The notes beneath the pieces were generated by a model. That model was not told the origin of the DNA and did not search any database. It saw only the letters and a list, made by a program, of their open reading frames with translations. A stretch of 64,000 nt of DNA from Nageia nagi (Eukaryota > Pinophyta). The stretch is from contig JBITNC010000001.1 in assembly GCA_050084985.1 (NCBI GenBank), positions 29,078,001-29,142,000 on the forward strand. The letters are read 5' to 3'. Positions 1 to 10,110 of the stretch are shown piece after piece (position 1 is the stretch's first letter; every line of letters starts with the position of its first letter). Position numbers and translations under genes: made by a program.

Positions 1-673
1 TAGTGTTGATATTTTTATGTACACCTTTGTGGTTAGTTTGTTTCGTGTGAAGAACTAGTTGTACATTCTTGAGCATATGATGGCTTGTGATAGCACAGTT
101 TCAGTTATTCATATGTGAGGAACTAATATATATATTTTTGGCACTATTTAATTATCCATATGTGAGGAACTTATATGTGCCTATGATTTATTTTTTGATG
201 TTGATCAACACATGTTTTTATACAACAAGTGACTATGATTATTGGCTTGGCATCTTTGTGATGACTTATATAGTGGACCATTGATCAATTTATTGGTGAA
301 ATTAATTGATTCATTTATCTTATATTGATATGGATGTTTATATGATGCATCTGACTTATCTTGTTTATGAACTGCTTGTAGCTTGCAGGTTTCTTCTTGA
401 GAGTGCAGGTTACCTACTTCGAGCGGGTAGGCTCATAGAGGCTCATTATGTCAACTTGTTATTGAATGAATACTTTGGACAATGAAACCAAATGTGGTTA
501 ATGGTTGTATTATAAACCATTTTTTCAAAAGATAATGTAATGAACCTCAATCTAAGATTTTGCTTATTTCTCAAAGATGTAAATGTTTTCATCTTTGATT
601 GTATCTCTATAAAGGAGAACTTTATCTTTCTTCTCTTATCTTCACTCTACCCCAATATTGCATTAAGGTAGAG
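1..673 (+). mobile_element. 3' internal (non-coding) end of a Copia-type LTR retrotransposon
   Basis: This stretch has no convincing coding frame. It matches, in reverse complement, the non-coding part between pol and the 3' LTR of the complete Copia element at 45,548-53,725 (about 46,017-46,560). Shared landmarks include the block around 250-300 (gatgacttata, ggaccattgatcaat) and the approach to the LTR (ccccaatattgcattaagg, 651-669). It ends in a degenerate purine tract directly before a TGTTGGAATG LTR start at 674. The coding part of the element would lie to the left of the window. Confidence 0.7.
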
Positions 674-825
674 TGTTGGAATGTATACTACATTATTGTA
701 AAGTCTGTTAATGTAATCCACTTAATACTGACAAGTTATATTATTTTATTCAAAAATACTTAAAATGTATCTAGGGATACTTTTGAATTTACATTATCAT
801 ATTGACTAAATACTTAAGGTATCTT

Positions 826-944
826 ATTATTTTATTCAGAAATACTTAAAAGGTATCTAGGGATACTTTTGAATTTACATTATCATATTAACTAAATTCA
901 AAAATATCCCTAGATACCTTTTAAGTATTTTTGAATAAAATAAT
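826..944. repeat. 49-bp-arm palindrome inside the LTR
   Basis: The left arm 826-874 and right arm 896-944 are reverse complements with two mismatches in 49 positions, separated by a 21-bp loop (875-895). Both carry the gatacctt/aaggtatc core that also occurs in the normal LTRs of the family near 45,930 and 53,640. The DNA could form a cruciform and any transcript a strong hairpin. Confidence 0.9.
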
Positions 945-1139
945 ATAACTTGTCCTACACTCCATCTCATGAGCATGCCCTTTGGGTGAACGGATGATGT
1001 TTTACCTTAAGTATTTAGTTAATATGATAATGTAAATTCAAAAGTATCCTTATATACCTTTTAAGTATTTTTGAATAAAATAATGTAACTTGTCCTACAC
1101 TCCATCTCATGAGCATGCCCATTGGGTGAAAGGGTGATG
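896..1139. repeat. Direct duplication inside the LTR, period 140 bp
   Basis: Positions 896-999 are repeated at 1,036-1,139 with a few substitutions. Both copies contain the attcaaaa start, the ataccttttaagtattt block and the gtcctacactccatctcatg block. Together with the palindrome this explains much of the extra length of this LTR over its sister LTRs. Confidence 0.85.
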
Positions 1140-1194
1140 TATGACATGACATTGTACAATAGTTAAAAAGGTGATCTAAGGAAGGATTTTGGCC

Positions 1195-1202
1195 TATAAA
1201 TA
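1195..1202 (+). promoter_or_regulatory. LTR TATA box
   Basis: The sequence tataaata lies in GGCCTATAAATAGAGGGC. The same context occurs at the matching place in the other LTRs of this family (minus strand, near 45,785 and 53,495), so it is probably the U3 core promoter. Confidence 0.6.
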
Positions 1203-1622
1203 GAGGGCCCTCTCCTTGAGATTACTCACTCAAATTTGTAGAAAAGTTATGTTTTAGGATTGTTAGGAGAAGTAAGAAAGAGTTGTTATAAGATAGTGCT
1301 CTTTGAGAATAAGATCTTAGATTAGTGGATGTACTCCCACGGTTTGAGGAATCACTTTATATTGGTGTCAACTTTGTGAGATTGGCTATTGTGTTTATGT
1401 TATTGTGATGATATTTTAGAGAGCTTTCATGAGATCTTGGTAGTAGAGGAATTTAGTCATTTAGGCTTAGTTCTCTCAACGTTAGTAGGTTCATAAGAAA
1501 TATTTCCATTTTCATTGCTAGTAACATAAACTATTTGGTAAACATAATGTGTAAATAAAACCTTTAAGAGGTTTGACATTGTAACTAAAAATATGGCAAG
1601 TTCAGAGAGCAAATATTCCAAC

Positions 1623-2469
1623 CCTAATTAAGAGATTGATATGATATAAAGAGGTGGGCACCAATTTGTTGAATATTTTTAGTGACCCCTAATGTTAGCT
1701 AAGTAGTAATTATGTTAAAAATTCACATAGGATTATGTATTATCTTTATATTAAGATAAACAAGGATCAATAGTAAAGATAACAAAGAGCAATAATCTAA
1801 ATATAAATGATTATAACAATGAATAACAAATCTAGATTATTGGATCAAGATAACAAAAATACTAATGAGATTGGGATCAAGTGAAGAATAAATACATGTT
1901 AACCTTACCTGGATGATGAATATTATATGTAGACATGAGCTTGTCAAAGATAGGGATCTTGATATGCAAATCCCCACATAGCAAATATAGACTGGAATGA
2001 GAACACACACAATTGTAGGAGCATGGATGCTGAGTCTTGATTGGTAGCATTGACACATACGATAATGTGGATGCTAGGCTTCTAAAGAGATGGAGTTCAT
2101 AACCAAGATCCAAAATACAACAGATGATCAATAAGTCAAGCCAAATATATAATTGCAAAATATGGAATAATAAATTTTCTCATAAAAATAAGATCCCAAT
2201 CTCAATAGGTGGTGTTGATAAATATTGACACTTTGAAGTGGTACTAGCTCTTGAGATTGAAATCTTGATAACTTTTCTTGCAATCATACTTACCCTTATA
2301 TATGTAAGGTAACCTCCAATTCTCTTTAGGAATGCAAGTGACACTGGGGTATATAACATAATAAACAATAATATTATCATAATAAAACACTTAATTGGAC
2401 CACTTAATGTGGACCAAAATTAAGTGTCAACAACATAAAAAAAACCTTTCCCCAATAAAGAAGTTTCAA
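1623..2469. other. No gene recognised
   Basis: AT-rich DNA with only short open frames. I see no domain, repeat or RNA gene here that I can support. Confidence 0.5.
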
Positions 2470-3600
2470 GTATGCTTTAGGGTCTTAGTTATTGCAAACT
2501 CATCTTGTTGTGTTCCCTCTCAAGCCTATTATCAGAGATTAGATAATCTTATCAGGGATTTTTTTATGGGCTAACTCTTTTTCTTCCTTGGCTTTCATGG
2601 AGTTACTTAAGAGTTTTGTTGTATCTAATAATCTTTAAGAGGCATTGGTTTGTTGGATTATCATTAACAAGGGATGGCTTTATTTGTCAAATAGATTATG
2701 TAGGACTTAAAGGGGGATAAAACATGCAAAATTCCAATCCACCACTACATTTCTTTTGGGTCTCCCCATGGTTTCAAGTTAAGCAAGGGTATGAATTTTC
2801 CCCCTTTAGTATTAGCCTCCATCCCATCAAAATCTCTAACTCTTTCATTATCAAAAGCACTTGAAATGCTTGGGAAGATGTTAAGCCCTACTTTAAGTGG
2901 GATTTTAAACAACTTCAAAAGGTATTTATTTACTTTTATTGGTTTAGAATCATCGTTATTTAGGGATCTCTAATAGTTAAGGTTTCCTAGCTACATGGCC
3001 ATAAAGTTTTTAGGAAAGGAATACACATTATGTTTAACCTCTTCTACATTCAAACTAAGGATTGACTCTCTTGAGATATTGCATTATATATATTCAAACT
3101 TACCAACATTGATAAGGAGACATTTGAATATATTAAGAAATATGTGTCAATCCATTTACATTAAAATCAATATCCCTTATTAGAAGTCATAATGGAAGGA
3201 ATTGAAGTGGTAAGATGGTACTCCTAAGTTGAATTATAAACCCAAGTTTAATTGTAACTTATAGCTTTCACCCCATTTGATTGACACATTTGATAAACGA
3301 TGGGGTCTTCAAGCACCTAAGCATGTTTGGGCATCACTATTTCAAACTATTTGGGTCCCATATCTAAAACCTAAACACATATTTTTTGCTTGGAGCTTTT
3401 TGTTTCAAGGTCTACCCATTGGTACCCAACTCAAGTACTTGGGTGTTTCCAATCCTCTTTGTCCCCACTATCACCTCCCAAATATATTTTGTACATGCTT
3501 TTTGATTTTGTGTCAATGCATAAGATTATTGAAAATGATTTTCTTTTTCTTTTTATCTCAAGTGGATCTTCCATGGTTCTCTTAGAAACAAATCATTTTA
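2470..3600 (+). pseudogene. LINE (non-LTR retrotransposon) 3' remnant with zf-RVT-like region
   Basis: The plus strand encodes, across stops and frameshifts, the part of a LINE ORF2 downstream of reverse transcriptase. Near 2,510-2,580 it reads CCVPSQAYYQRLDNLIRDFF, like the linker that precedes a WDK/GGLG segment. The LRGIGLLDYH segment near 2,640 corresponds to the usual GGLGI..D. At 3,277-3,585 the frame reads RWGLQAPKHVWASLFQTIW, then PKHIFFAWSFLFQGLPIGTQ and LCPHYHLPNIF, matching the W...IW...PKxxxFxWxxL...P layout of zf-RVT regions. The zinc ligands are damaged (the second C is H or Y). No EN or RT core is present, so it is a 5'-truncated dead copy. The assignment rests on motif order and spacing, not on a search. 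Confidence 0.6.
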
Positions 3601-4389
3601 AGAGATACTCCATAAATTCCAATTTCATATTTATAAATTTAGTATTTATTTCAAGTGGGAATTATATTTCTATTATGGAAAGCCAAAAAAAATCTTCTCT
3701 CAAGTTTCACCTATTAAGTTTTTACTTTTAATTATATCAATAAAATATGAGTGCTCTTTGATGTATTATTGTAGATCTTAGTTTAAGCCAATACAGTATC
3801 TATGGAGGTAACTCATGTATAAACCCTCATTAACCATTGGGGGAATAATCCTAACTACTCTAGGTCTAAGAAGTGACATCCATGTTCACCACCCCACCTC
3901 CCCTCTCCTTGCGATACAATGGACCCTTAGACCATTCCAAACAAAGTCCTCTGTTTATCATTGGTTATTTATCCAACTACTAGGATTAATATCACTTAGA
4001 TCATGATCGTTAACATTACAAATATAATGGTTAGGTGGAACAACACTTTTAACATTCATGTTGCTACTCCACACACACATGATCATTAAAGAGGAAAATG
4101 ATTTAACATCCAAATTTAAATGAAAAAATGAATTACTTTCCGGTGGGAGGCTAGAAACCGTCGACTCTAATTCAATTAACTTTATATGTGAATAATTTTT
4201 ATTAGCATCATTATTGTTTATATAACATACCTTCGAAACTTATGAAAACTTTTCATTTTTTAATATAAAATGTTTATACTTATTTCATAATACAAAGACT
4301 TTAAAAGTAAATAAATAATATAAAATGGTAGAAGGAATTGTGGGTTGAGACCACACAACCCTAGCCACAAGCCCCGCTCTCTTTGTAGC
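3601..4389. other. No gene recognised; flank of LINE remnant
   Basis: AT-rich sequence with a pyrimidine-rich patch near 3,880-3,960. No supported gene. Confidence 0.4.
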
Positions 4390-4397
4390 TATAAAAG
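4390..4397 (+). promoter_or_regulatory. Possible TATA box of the gene at 4.4-8.5 kb
   Basis: tataaaag lies about 30-60 bases before a relatively GC-rich exon-like stretch (4,430-4,672). It could be the core promoter of the host-type gene whose exons follow on the plus strand. This is inference from spacing only. Confidence 0.35.
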
Positions 4398-4429
4398 AAA
4401 AGTTTAGTAGCCAGATGAACTTATTTTTG

Positions 4430-4672
4430 CGGTGTGAAGTTCTTGCACCCTAGGGCTTGAATCAGGAAGCCACTAGCCCTAAGTCATATGGAGAACCTGG
4501 ACTCCCACCTCCAGCTTCAGAATCGCTGAACAATAATCATAGTAATAATGCTATAGATCCCAAGCCGGAAATTAAGCCCTCGCCCCCCTCCAAGGCTGCC
4601 CAGCCCTCAAAGTAGCGCTTAAGAGGCCTGCATTAGAGGTGGAAGAAAAGCCTGCAGATCAAGAATATAAGT
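4430..4672 (+). pseudogene. Exon-like coding block, frameshifted (probable 5' exon of the 4.4-8.5 kb gene)
   Basis: The stretch has markedly higher GC than its surroundings and an open frame reading SYGEPGLPPPASESL followed by IDPKPEIKPSPPSKAAQPS. A shift of one frame near 4,610 continues as VALKRPALEVEEKPADQEYK up to a plausible GT donor (aa|gtgatt). The product would be a proline- and lysine-rich, low-complexity N-terminal region of a nuclear or cytosolic protein. The one-base frame change makes the copy non-functional as it stands. The link to the exons at 7.49-8.54 kb is inferred from strand and order. Confidence 0.45.
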
Positions 4673-7483
4673 GATTTTCTCCTTTCTTTCATATATGGGA
4701 GATCAGTTTGTTGAATTTGAAAATTTGTGAATCTGGTGTTTATAGGTTTTTTTTAGGGTTTGAATTGGGTTTTTGATGATTATGATATCCCTTTATTAGT
4801 TTATCATCTTGTGGAATGAAGGTATGCATGGCTATGTTCTATTTATTGTCATTTTGTTTTTAGTATTAAGAATCCGGGAATGTGATTTTTTGGTGTTAGT
4901 GGTCAGATCTTGTAACCACAGGTAGGTTTTAATTTGATGAATAATTATGAAATGCGATCCAAATTTAATCGAAAATGTTGGATTTTAGGGTAATTTTGTT
5001 GTTGTTGTTATTATTATGTTTTTATTAAAGTGCATTTGAACTTGCTTAAAGATTGTTTAATCGCCATATCTTATAGATTTGTTGTGGGTTCACAATGGTA
5101 AGGGCACTTCATCAAATTTGAATTTTGGTGAGCTCTGGGCAAGTCACCAATAGATAGTCGACATACATGATAAAAATTTAGTTCATTAGAAATTTGATCA
5201 AAGGATTGAGAGTTAGGGGTTTCAGAAAATCTCTTATCCCATGTATGTTTGCTATATCTTCTCAATATATTTAACCAAATAGTTATATGTCATCAACTAT
5301 ACATGTTGATGTATTTCTCAATGGGGTATTTTCAGCAATTGACAAGTTTTTGGTAAAATTTTTATAACTTGGTTTTTTTACAGCAAAATTAGTTTTACTT
5401 ATCTTGCATACAAATTAATTAGATTTCTCACATTTTTTATAGATTGATAGAAAATTTGAAGGTTTACTTAAAAATTTGGTCTATATAACATTACATCTAC
5501 CAGATTTTGAAATGAAGGGATTCTCTTGTTGTTCTGTATTCTAAGAAAGTCTCAATCATAAGTTTTTTATTCCATAAACTTTTTCAAAACCAGTCACGAT
5601 ATTGACTCATGATTGTTTTGTCATTATTCTCAATGCTCTGCAGCAAGATAATCCAGTCACTTGGGACTCCACATTCAGTTCAATTGTTGTATCATAACAG
5701 AATAAATTGATTTCCTTATCAGGTTTTGATTTATGTCTTATTTAAGTTTTGTTTTTTTAGAAACAATTGTATGTTATTTTCAAATATGGCCTTGTTATAA
5801 CCAAAACAAAAACACTATTAAAATTGATTGTAGCTTAAAAATTCCAATAGATATAAATGTTCTTAAGAGGCAAAAAACAAAAAATTGAAAACCAGGTAAA
5901 TTTGTCATTGTTTGATTCATGATAAATCTATCTTTGAACTAAATATATTTCCATGTTCCGAAAACATCAACTGCAGAAGTTGCTCATCAACATGATTGCT
6001 TGTCAAGAGCTCATTCGAGCATATTTTCTGGAGCTTCTGTATTTTACTATTTTACTTGCTCTAAACATTTTATTGAACGGTGTTTTGAAGATTGACCGGT
6101 AATGAGAGTGTGTGAAGCATGGTAAACATGTGAAGATGTCTCCATACCTTGGACATTTATGTTTCATGTGAAAGAATTCATCAATCTAGTTATAATTGTT
6201 CATTAGAGAGGATGCCTTAGGTTCAAGATCCATTGTAGGCTATGGTAGTTACAATAAGTGGTCCAGATGAAGAAAGTTGAATATTGATGATGGCAAAGTG
6301 TGAAGCAACAATTATTACATGCTTATTAATGTGTTGTCGGTTTCATTCATGGTCCTTACAATTGAGATTATTAGATATATGAACACATTCTTTTTGTGCA
6401 GGATTTATAAGACATTTGATTGTTGCAATTTGTGAAAGAAGCACCGCAAGAGCTTTTCTGCTTGAACATTTGGAGGTCATCTTGCTTCTACTCAATATTT
6501 CATCTTATTTTAGTTCGATTGACACTGGTTAGTGGTTAATAGTGAAGACTGTTCTATGCATGAATTATGCTAATTGTAATGTGAGTAGTTTGCAAACTCA
6601 TGTACTCTTATGGACAGGAATAGAATTATTCTTAACAGTAAGAAACTGGTTGCAGAAAATAATGCTTTATTTCTTCACTAGCAAAAGACCCTTGAGTGTT
6701 TGCGTGGGCCAATGACATGACTGAATGTTGATCTTGATGTTACCATGCAGATAGACAATTATTAAGGTGGTTCTGTATGAAAAATGTTGTTGTTGTTGTT
6801 GAGTATATGTGATTAGACTAAGATGATTCTGGTAGTGGTGATCTTGAGTCTTGACATGGGTGCCTAGAATTGCAATACTGCTGATTATTAAACTCAACTT
6901 CAAGTTAAACTCTTGATTCAAATGGTGGTAGTTAAGGTCTTTATGCATCTCTAACTGTCTAGAGGATGCAGCGTTGGTAAATTGTGCCTGGGTACTAACT
7001 TGTAACATGCTGCTTTGTTACTTGGAACACTTCAAATGATTTTTAGTTACATACTCATGATGTTTTGGTTCTCTCCAACTTTTTGAGAACCTTGATCCCC
7101 TCTTTGTGAAAATTATAGAACAGAGCATGATATAAAAATATCAGACATCTCTTACAATTTGAAAGATTACTTTTGGTTTGTCTTGTTTGAAGTGGTTGGA
7201 AATTGGCATAGAGCTGCTGTTCATCTTTATTTTGCGCAATTTTTATGGTGAAGTTATCCATTCTTTTTAGTTGATCACAATTTGTTTGGAAAAAGGAATT
7301 CTAGTTGTAGTTGGTTAGTATAATTCATGTTCATAGCGCTACTCAATTTCATCTGTAAAGTCTTGAAATGGCCACTTTTATTTATCACGATTGGGTAAAT
7401 TACTGTGATTGCTTTTTGCTGCACTGCATATAAACTTGATTTTCTGATATAAACTTGTTATATTACGGCCTCAAAATGTGCAA
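4673..7483. other. Probable intron(s) of the broken gene; no exon certain
   Basis: AT-rich DNA with T-rich stretches. A minus-strand open frame at 5,071-5,265 (64 codons, ...RRYSKHTWDKRFSETPNSQ...) looks protein-like in composition but I cannot assign it. A short TTG-repeat run lies near 6,785-6,801. No other coding segment is supported. Confidence 0.4.
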
Positions 7484-8540
7484 GGTTTAAGATGATAGTT
7501 GCTGCAAGTGCAAAACATGCCGTAGATGCCATGCAAAAGATAGCAACTCATATTGGAAATCCACTTAAATTTAGTAAGGCATCAAACTTGGCATTACAGC
7601 TAGTTCAAGCAAGGAGGGTGAATTCAGAAACTTGTGGTCATTGTTTTGAGGTACTCTGAGCTGCAATGTCCTCCTCAACCTCACGTATAGATCCTGGACT
7701 GAGAGCAGATTATCATGCACTTCTCTATGCTGTACTAGATATACTTTGTGTAAGTTTTGCATTTATGGCAAATAAGTGAGAATTTATTGTTATTCTTGTT
7801 AGACTTTATTCCTTGCTAAGGGTGGTTGTTATTTCTGCTATCAGTGCTTCAATATACAACATCAGAAGCAATTGCAGACTTGGATTATCCGTGCTCAAGT
7901 GGCAAATGATCTTTATAGCAGAGTAAAATTTTCAAGGAACAGAAAATGACCCAGTATATCAAGTTTCATCTACAATAGAGGATCCAGATGCTGATCCATT
8001 TGGGTTGGATGCTCTTTTGGCAGAGCCATCAAAAAATGATGAAAAGGCAAGAAAAAGAAAGAAGAGACCAACTTGAATGAAAAGGCCTAAGATGATACTA
8101 CGAGGCTTCGTAGAGAACTTTGAGAAGCTCTAATGCATTGTCTAAAAATAGAGCAGCTGAACGCTACAGAGTTCTATAGTAAAAACTTGTGATCTTCATG
8201 GTTTTCTTTGATTTTCATTTGTTTCTTTTTTAGTTTTTTAAATGAATATGCAAGTTTACGGCAACCAATTTACTTGATATTTTATTTGATAGCAAGTACT
8301 AATCATTTGTGCTTCAGGGTTCAAACCATTATCAATATATTAGTTAAGCATGTTTTTAATATCATAACTCAACAAAGAAATGCAATAGAGAAACTCTGGG
8401 TATCAGTATGAGAGCAACAATTGCGGAGGAAACAAGCTACATTTGAGTGGTTGCAGTAGTGATATGCGAATGAAAAGATCACCATTTGCGATGGTGTTGG
8501 AGATAGGGGAGAGCGTCATGCACATCAGTGGCTGGGATGA
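7484..8540 (+). pseudogene. Broken multi-exon host gene, 3' exons (unassigned conserved-looking protein)
   Basis: An exon from about 7,484 to 7,748 reads MIVAASAKHAVDAMQKIATH, then GNPLKFSKASNLALQLVQAR, with one in-frame TGA after CFEVL, and ends at a GTAAGT donor (7,749). The next exon starts after a CAG acceptor near 7,842 with CFNIQHQKQLQTWIIRAQVA. Later pieces read DPDADPFGLDALLAEPSKND, then INILVKHVFNI and QQRNAIEKLW (8,320-8,400), and finally QWLG with a TGA stop at 8,538-8,540. Helical, charged blocks joined by a lysine-rich linker suggest a soluble intracellular protein. I do not recognise the family with certainty. The internal stop and several frame changes make it a pseudogene or a badly damaged allele. 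It converges with the HMG-box gene, 456 bp from stop to stop. Its 3' part recurs inverted at 12.77-13.57 kb. Confidence 0.6.
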
Positions 8541-9255
8541 TGTCATCATTACTATCTAAATGCATCCATTTCTTTTCCAGACATCTTTCATGTAAAAGAA
8601 CATGAAGGTAATGCAAATAAAATATCACTTCATGCATTTAGCATTTAACGTATATTGTATCTAAAATGTAGAACATTACAGTTCACTTAATCACAACAAA
8701 AAATATTGTTAAATTAAACTAGAATAGGTTCAACTACAACTAGATTGTTAAATTAAACTAGAATAGGTTCAACAACAACTAGACTCTAGTTTCATACTAG
8801 AAAAAGTGCAAACTGCTAGGATCTTGTGGCATCCATGTCACAAGAGAAAATAATACTGAACTACAAATCAAAGATTAGATTGGAAGGTACATGAATTGGA
8901 TTTGATACCTTCAAAATGTTATCATATGTTTGTTGTTATGTGAAGATTGAGCTAATTGAACTTAAAAAAACTACTTTGTTCCCTTATGCCTTGAACTATT
9001 TGGAGAGTCGTCGAATCACCACATTTTGTGCGCCAAGTCTTTGTGTTTCCTTGTATTCGAACATCTCTCTTTTATACCGTTCTTTCTCTTTAGTAGCAAG
9101 TTCTCGATAAGGCTGCCACAAAATTCAAGTTTAATATATAATAAAAACATGGGTTTTCCAAAAATATGTAAGATATCAATGTATCTCATTTACTTACTAA
9201 TTTTTCATTATCTGAAAGTTGATTCCACCTATCTCCAATCATCTTGCAGGAAGCT
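7764..9255 (+). repeat. Left arm of a large inverted repeat
   Basis: This arm is the reverse complement of 12,105-13,568, with roughly 10% mismatches and small indels by eye. It contains the last exons of the plus-strand gene ending at 8,540, the intergenic spacer, and the last intron and exon of the minus-strand HMG-box gene. Landmarks shared in inverse orientation include the gcaaataagtga block at the left end and ctatctccaat at the right end. Confidence 0.85.
8706..8783. repeat. 39-bp tandem duplication
   Basis: The unit starting ttgttaaattaaactagaat occurs twice, at 8,706-8,744 and 8,745-8,783, with one difference (caactacaac versus caacaacaac). The inverted arm near 12,560-12,610 appears to have only one copy, so the duplication probably arose after the inverted repeat. 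Confidence 0.85.
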
Positions 9256-9739
9256 CTATTTTTATCAGGTTGAGTCGAATTCAACTTAGGTCTTTGCTCA
9301 GCAAAGAAAAAATTATAGGCACTTTTGTTCCGCCTTGGTGCTTCTGGATCCTTTCTTCTCTTCTTTTTGTTTCGGCTACATTCAGTTTGATGCTCCACGA
9401 GAGTAGTTTTGTATTCGTTTTCAAATGCAGATACAGTTGCACCTTGTTGTATTGTGCTGGAAGGGAATGGATGGTACAAAACACATGCCATTTCCTCTCC
9501 CCGAACTTTCGCATTGCCTAAATAACCATGCTCGAATTTTTCATTGATAATCCCAGTAACCTTACTTCCAATCAATGAGGCTGGATCAACTGCATCAAAA
9601 TTGTGTTTATGATTAAGCCTTATTGATCAAACACTAATCAAATTTTAAATTTTTGACTAACAGTAAGATTACCTCCAAGTGCTTGTGATTGCATATATTC
9701 AAGTGGTGGAGGCACGCACGAGATTGGGTATACATTATT
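8996..9739 (-). CDS. HMG-box protein of the plant ARID/HMG type, three 3' exons (partial gene)
   Basis: Exons on the minus strand are 9,739-9,673, 9,589-9,198 and 9,112-8,996, with AG acceptors and GT donors (GTAATC, GTAAGT) and consistent phases (0; 1; 0). The spliced frame is open to a TAG at 8,996-8,998. It encodes a short linker, an SLIGSKVTGIINEKFEHGYL segment typical of the region between ARID and HMG in plant HMGB9/10/15-like proteins, a basic patch (RNKKKRRKDPEAPRRN) and an HMG box beginning NKSAYNFFFAEQRPKLN and ending after YRELATKEKERYKREMFEYK. Such proteins bind DNA in the nucleus and bend it through the HMG box. The ARID domain expected upstream was not found, so the gene is partial, truncated, or has a first part I cannot read. 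It is tail-to-tail with the gene ending at 8,540. The family call is from recognisable motifs; functionality is unknown. Confidence 0.75.
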
Positions 9740-9854
9740 CTGTGGAACTATTCATACAGTAGAATTTAAACAATGATGTGTTTATTTAGAACTTAAACAA
9801 TGATAATTTATAAACACAATCTTACTTTAATGAACATACGACATCCTGAAATAA

Positions 9855-10110
9855 TTAGAGTAATTTACAGTTTTCATCCTGTTGTAGATGCTGATGATCC
9901 TTACGCTGATGTGGTTTCGTTTGTTGCTCTGGCTGATGCTCATGTTTGAATAGATGATCTTGTTGATTTTGACTTGGGCGCTCTTGATCTTTCTCTTCTT
10001 GTTGTGGGTGGTGTTGTTGGTAACCAGGAACTTGCAAATGAGGACTAGAAGAGGATTCTATAGACATTGGAAAAGGAAGTCTAGGACAGACGACACTAAA
10101 TAAAACACCA
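9855..10110 (-). CDS. Possible upstream Gln/His-rich exon of the HMG-box gene
   Basis: The minus strand has an open frame with PRLPFPMSIESSSSPHLQVP, followed by a Gln/His/Lys-rich run (QQHHPQQEEKDQERPSQNQQ ...). It ends near a GTAAAT donor (about 9,872). Its strand and position fit an exon of the HMG-box gene, but splicing it directly to the exon at 9,739 would put a stop at the junction, so a missing exon or another donor is needed. A 20-bp micro-exon flanked by CAG and GTAAGA near 9,830-9,850 is possible but unproven. Low-complexity composition makes chance openness a real alternative. Confidence 0.3.

Larger units (their letters stand above)
674..1622 (+). repeat. LTR of the Copia family seen at 45.5-53.7 kb (3' LTR of the element to its left)
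   Basis: It begins TGTTGGAATGTATA, as does the LTR of the complete minus-strand element. It shares that LTR's block with CTCCATCTCATGAGCATGCC, a TATA box (tataaata, 1,195-1,202) within GGCCTATAAATAGAGGGC, and the GGATGTACTCC block near 1,328. It is longer than the 469-498 bp sister LTRs because its 5' part has been duplicated and inverted (see 826-944 and 896-1,139). The right end is uncertain; I place it at attccaac (1,614-1,622), the inverse of the start, but the family's usual end CAATCCTTCA is not obvious. Confidence 0.65.

Noticed and set aside
720-1140. CRISPR-like or satellite array in the repeat cluster
   Set aside because: Repeats are few, of mixed orientation and differ in length; they are internal duplications of one LTR in a plant genome.
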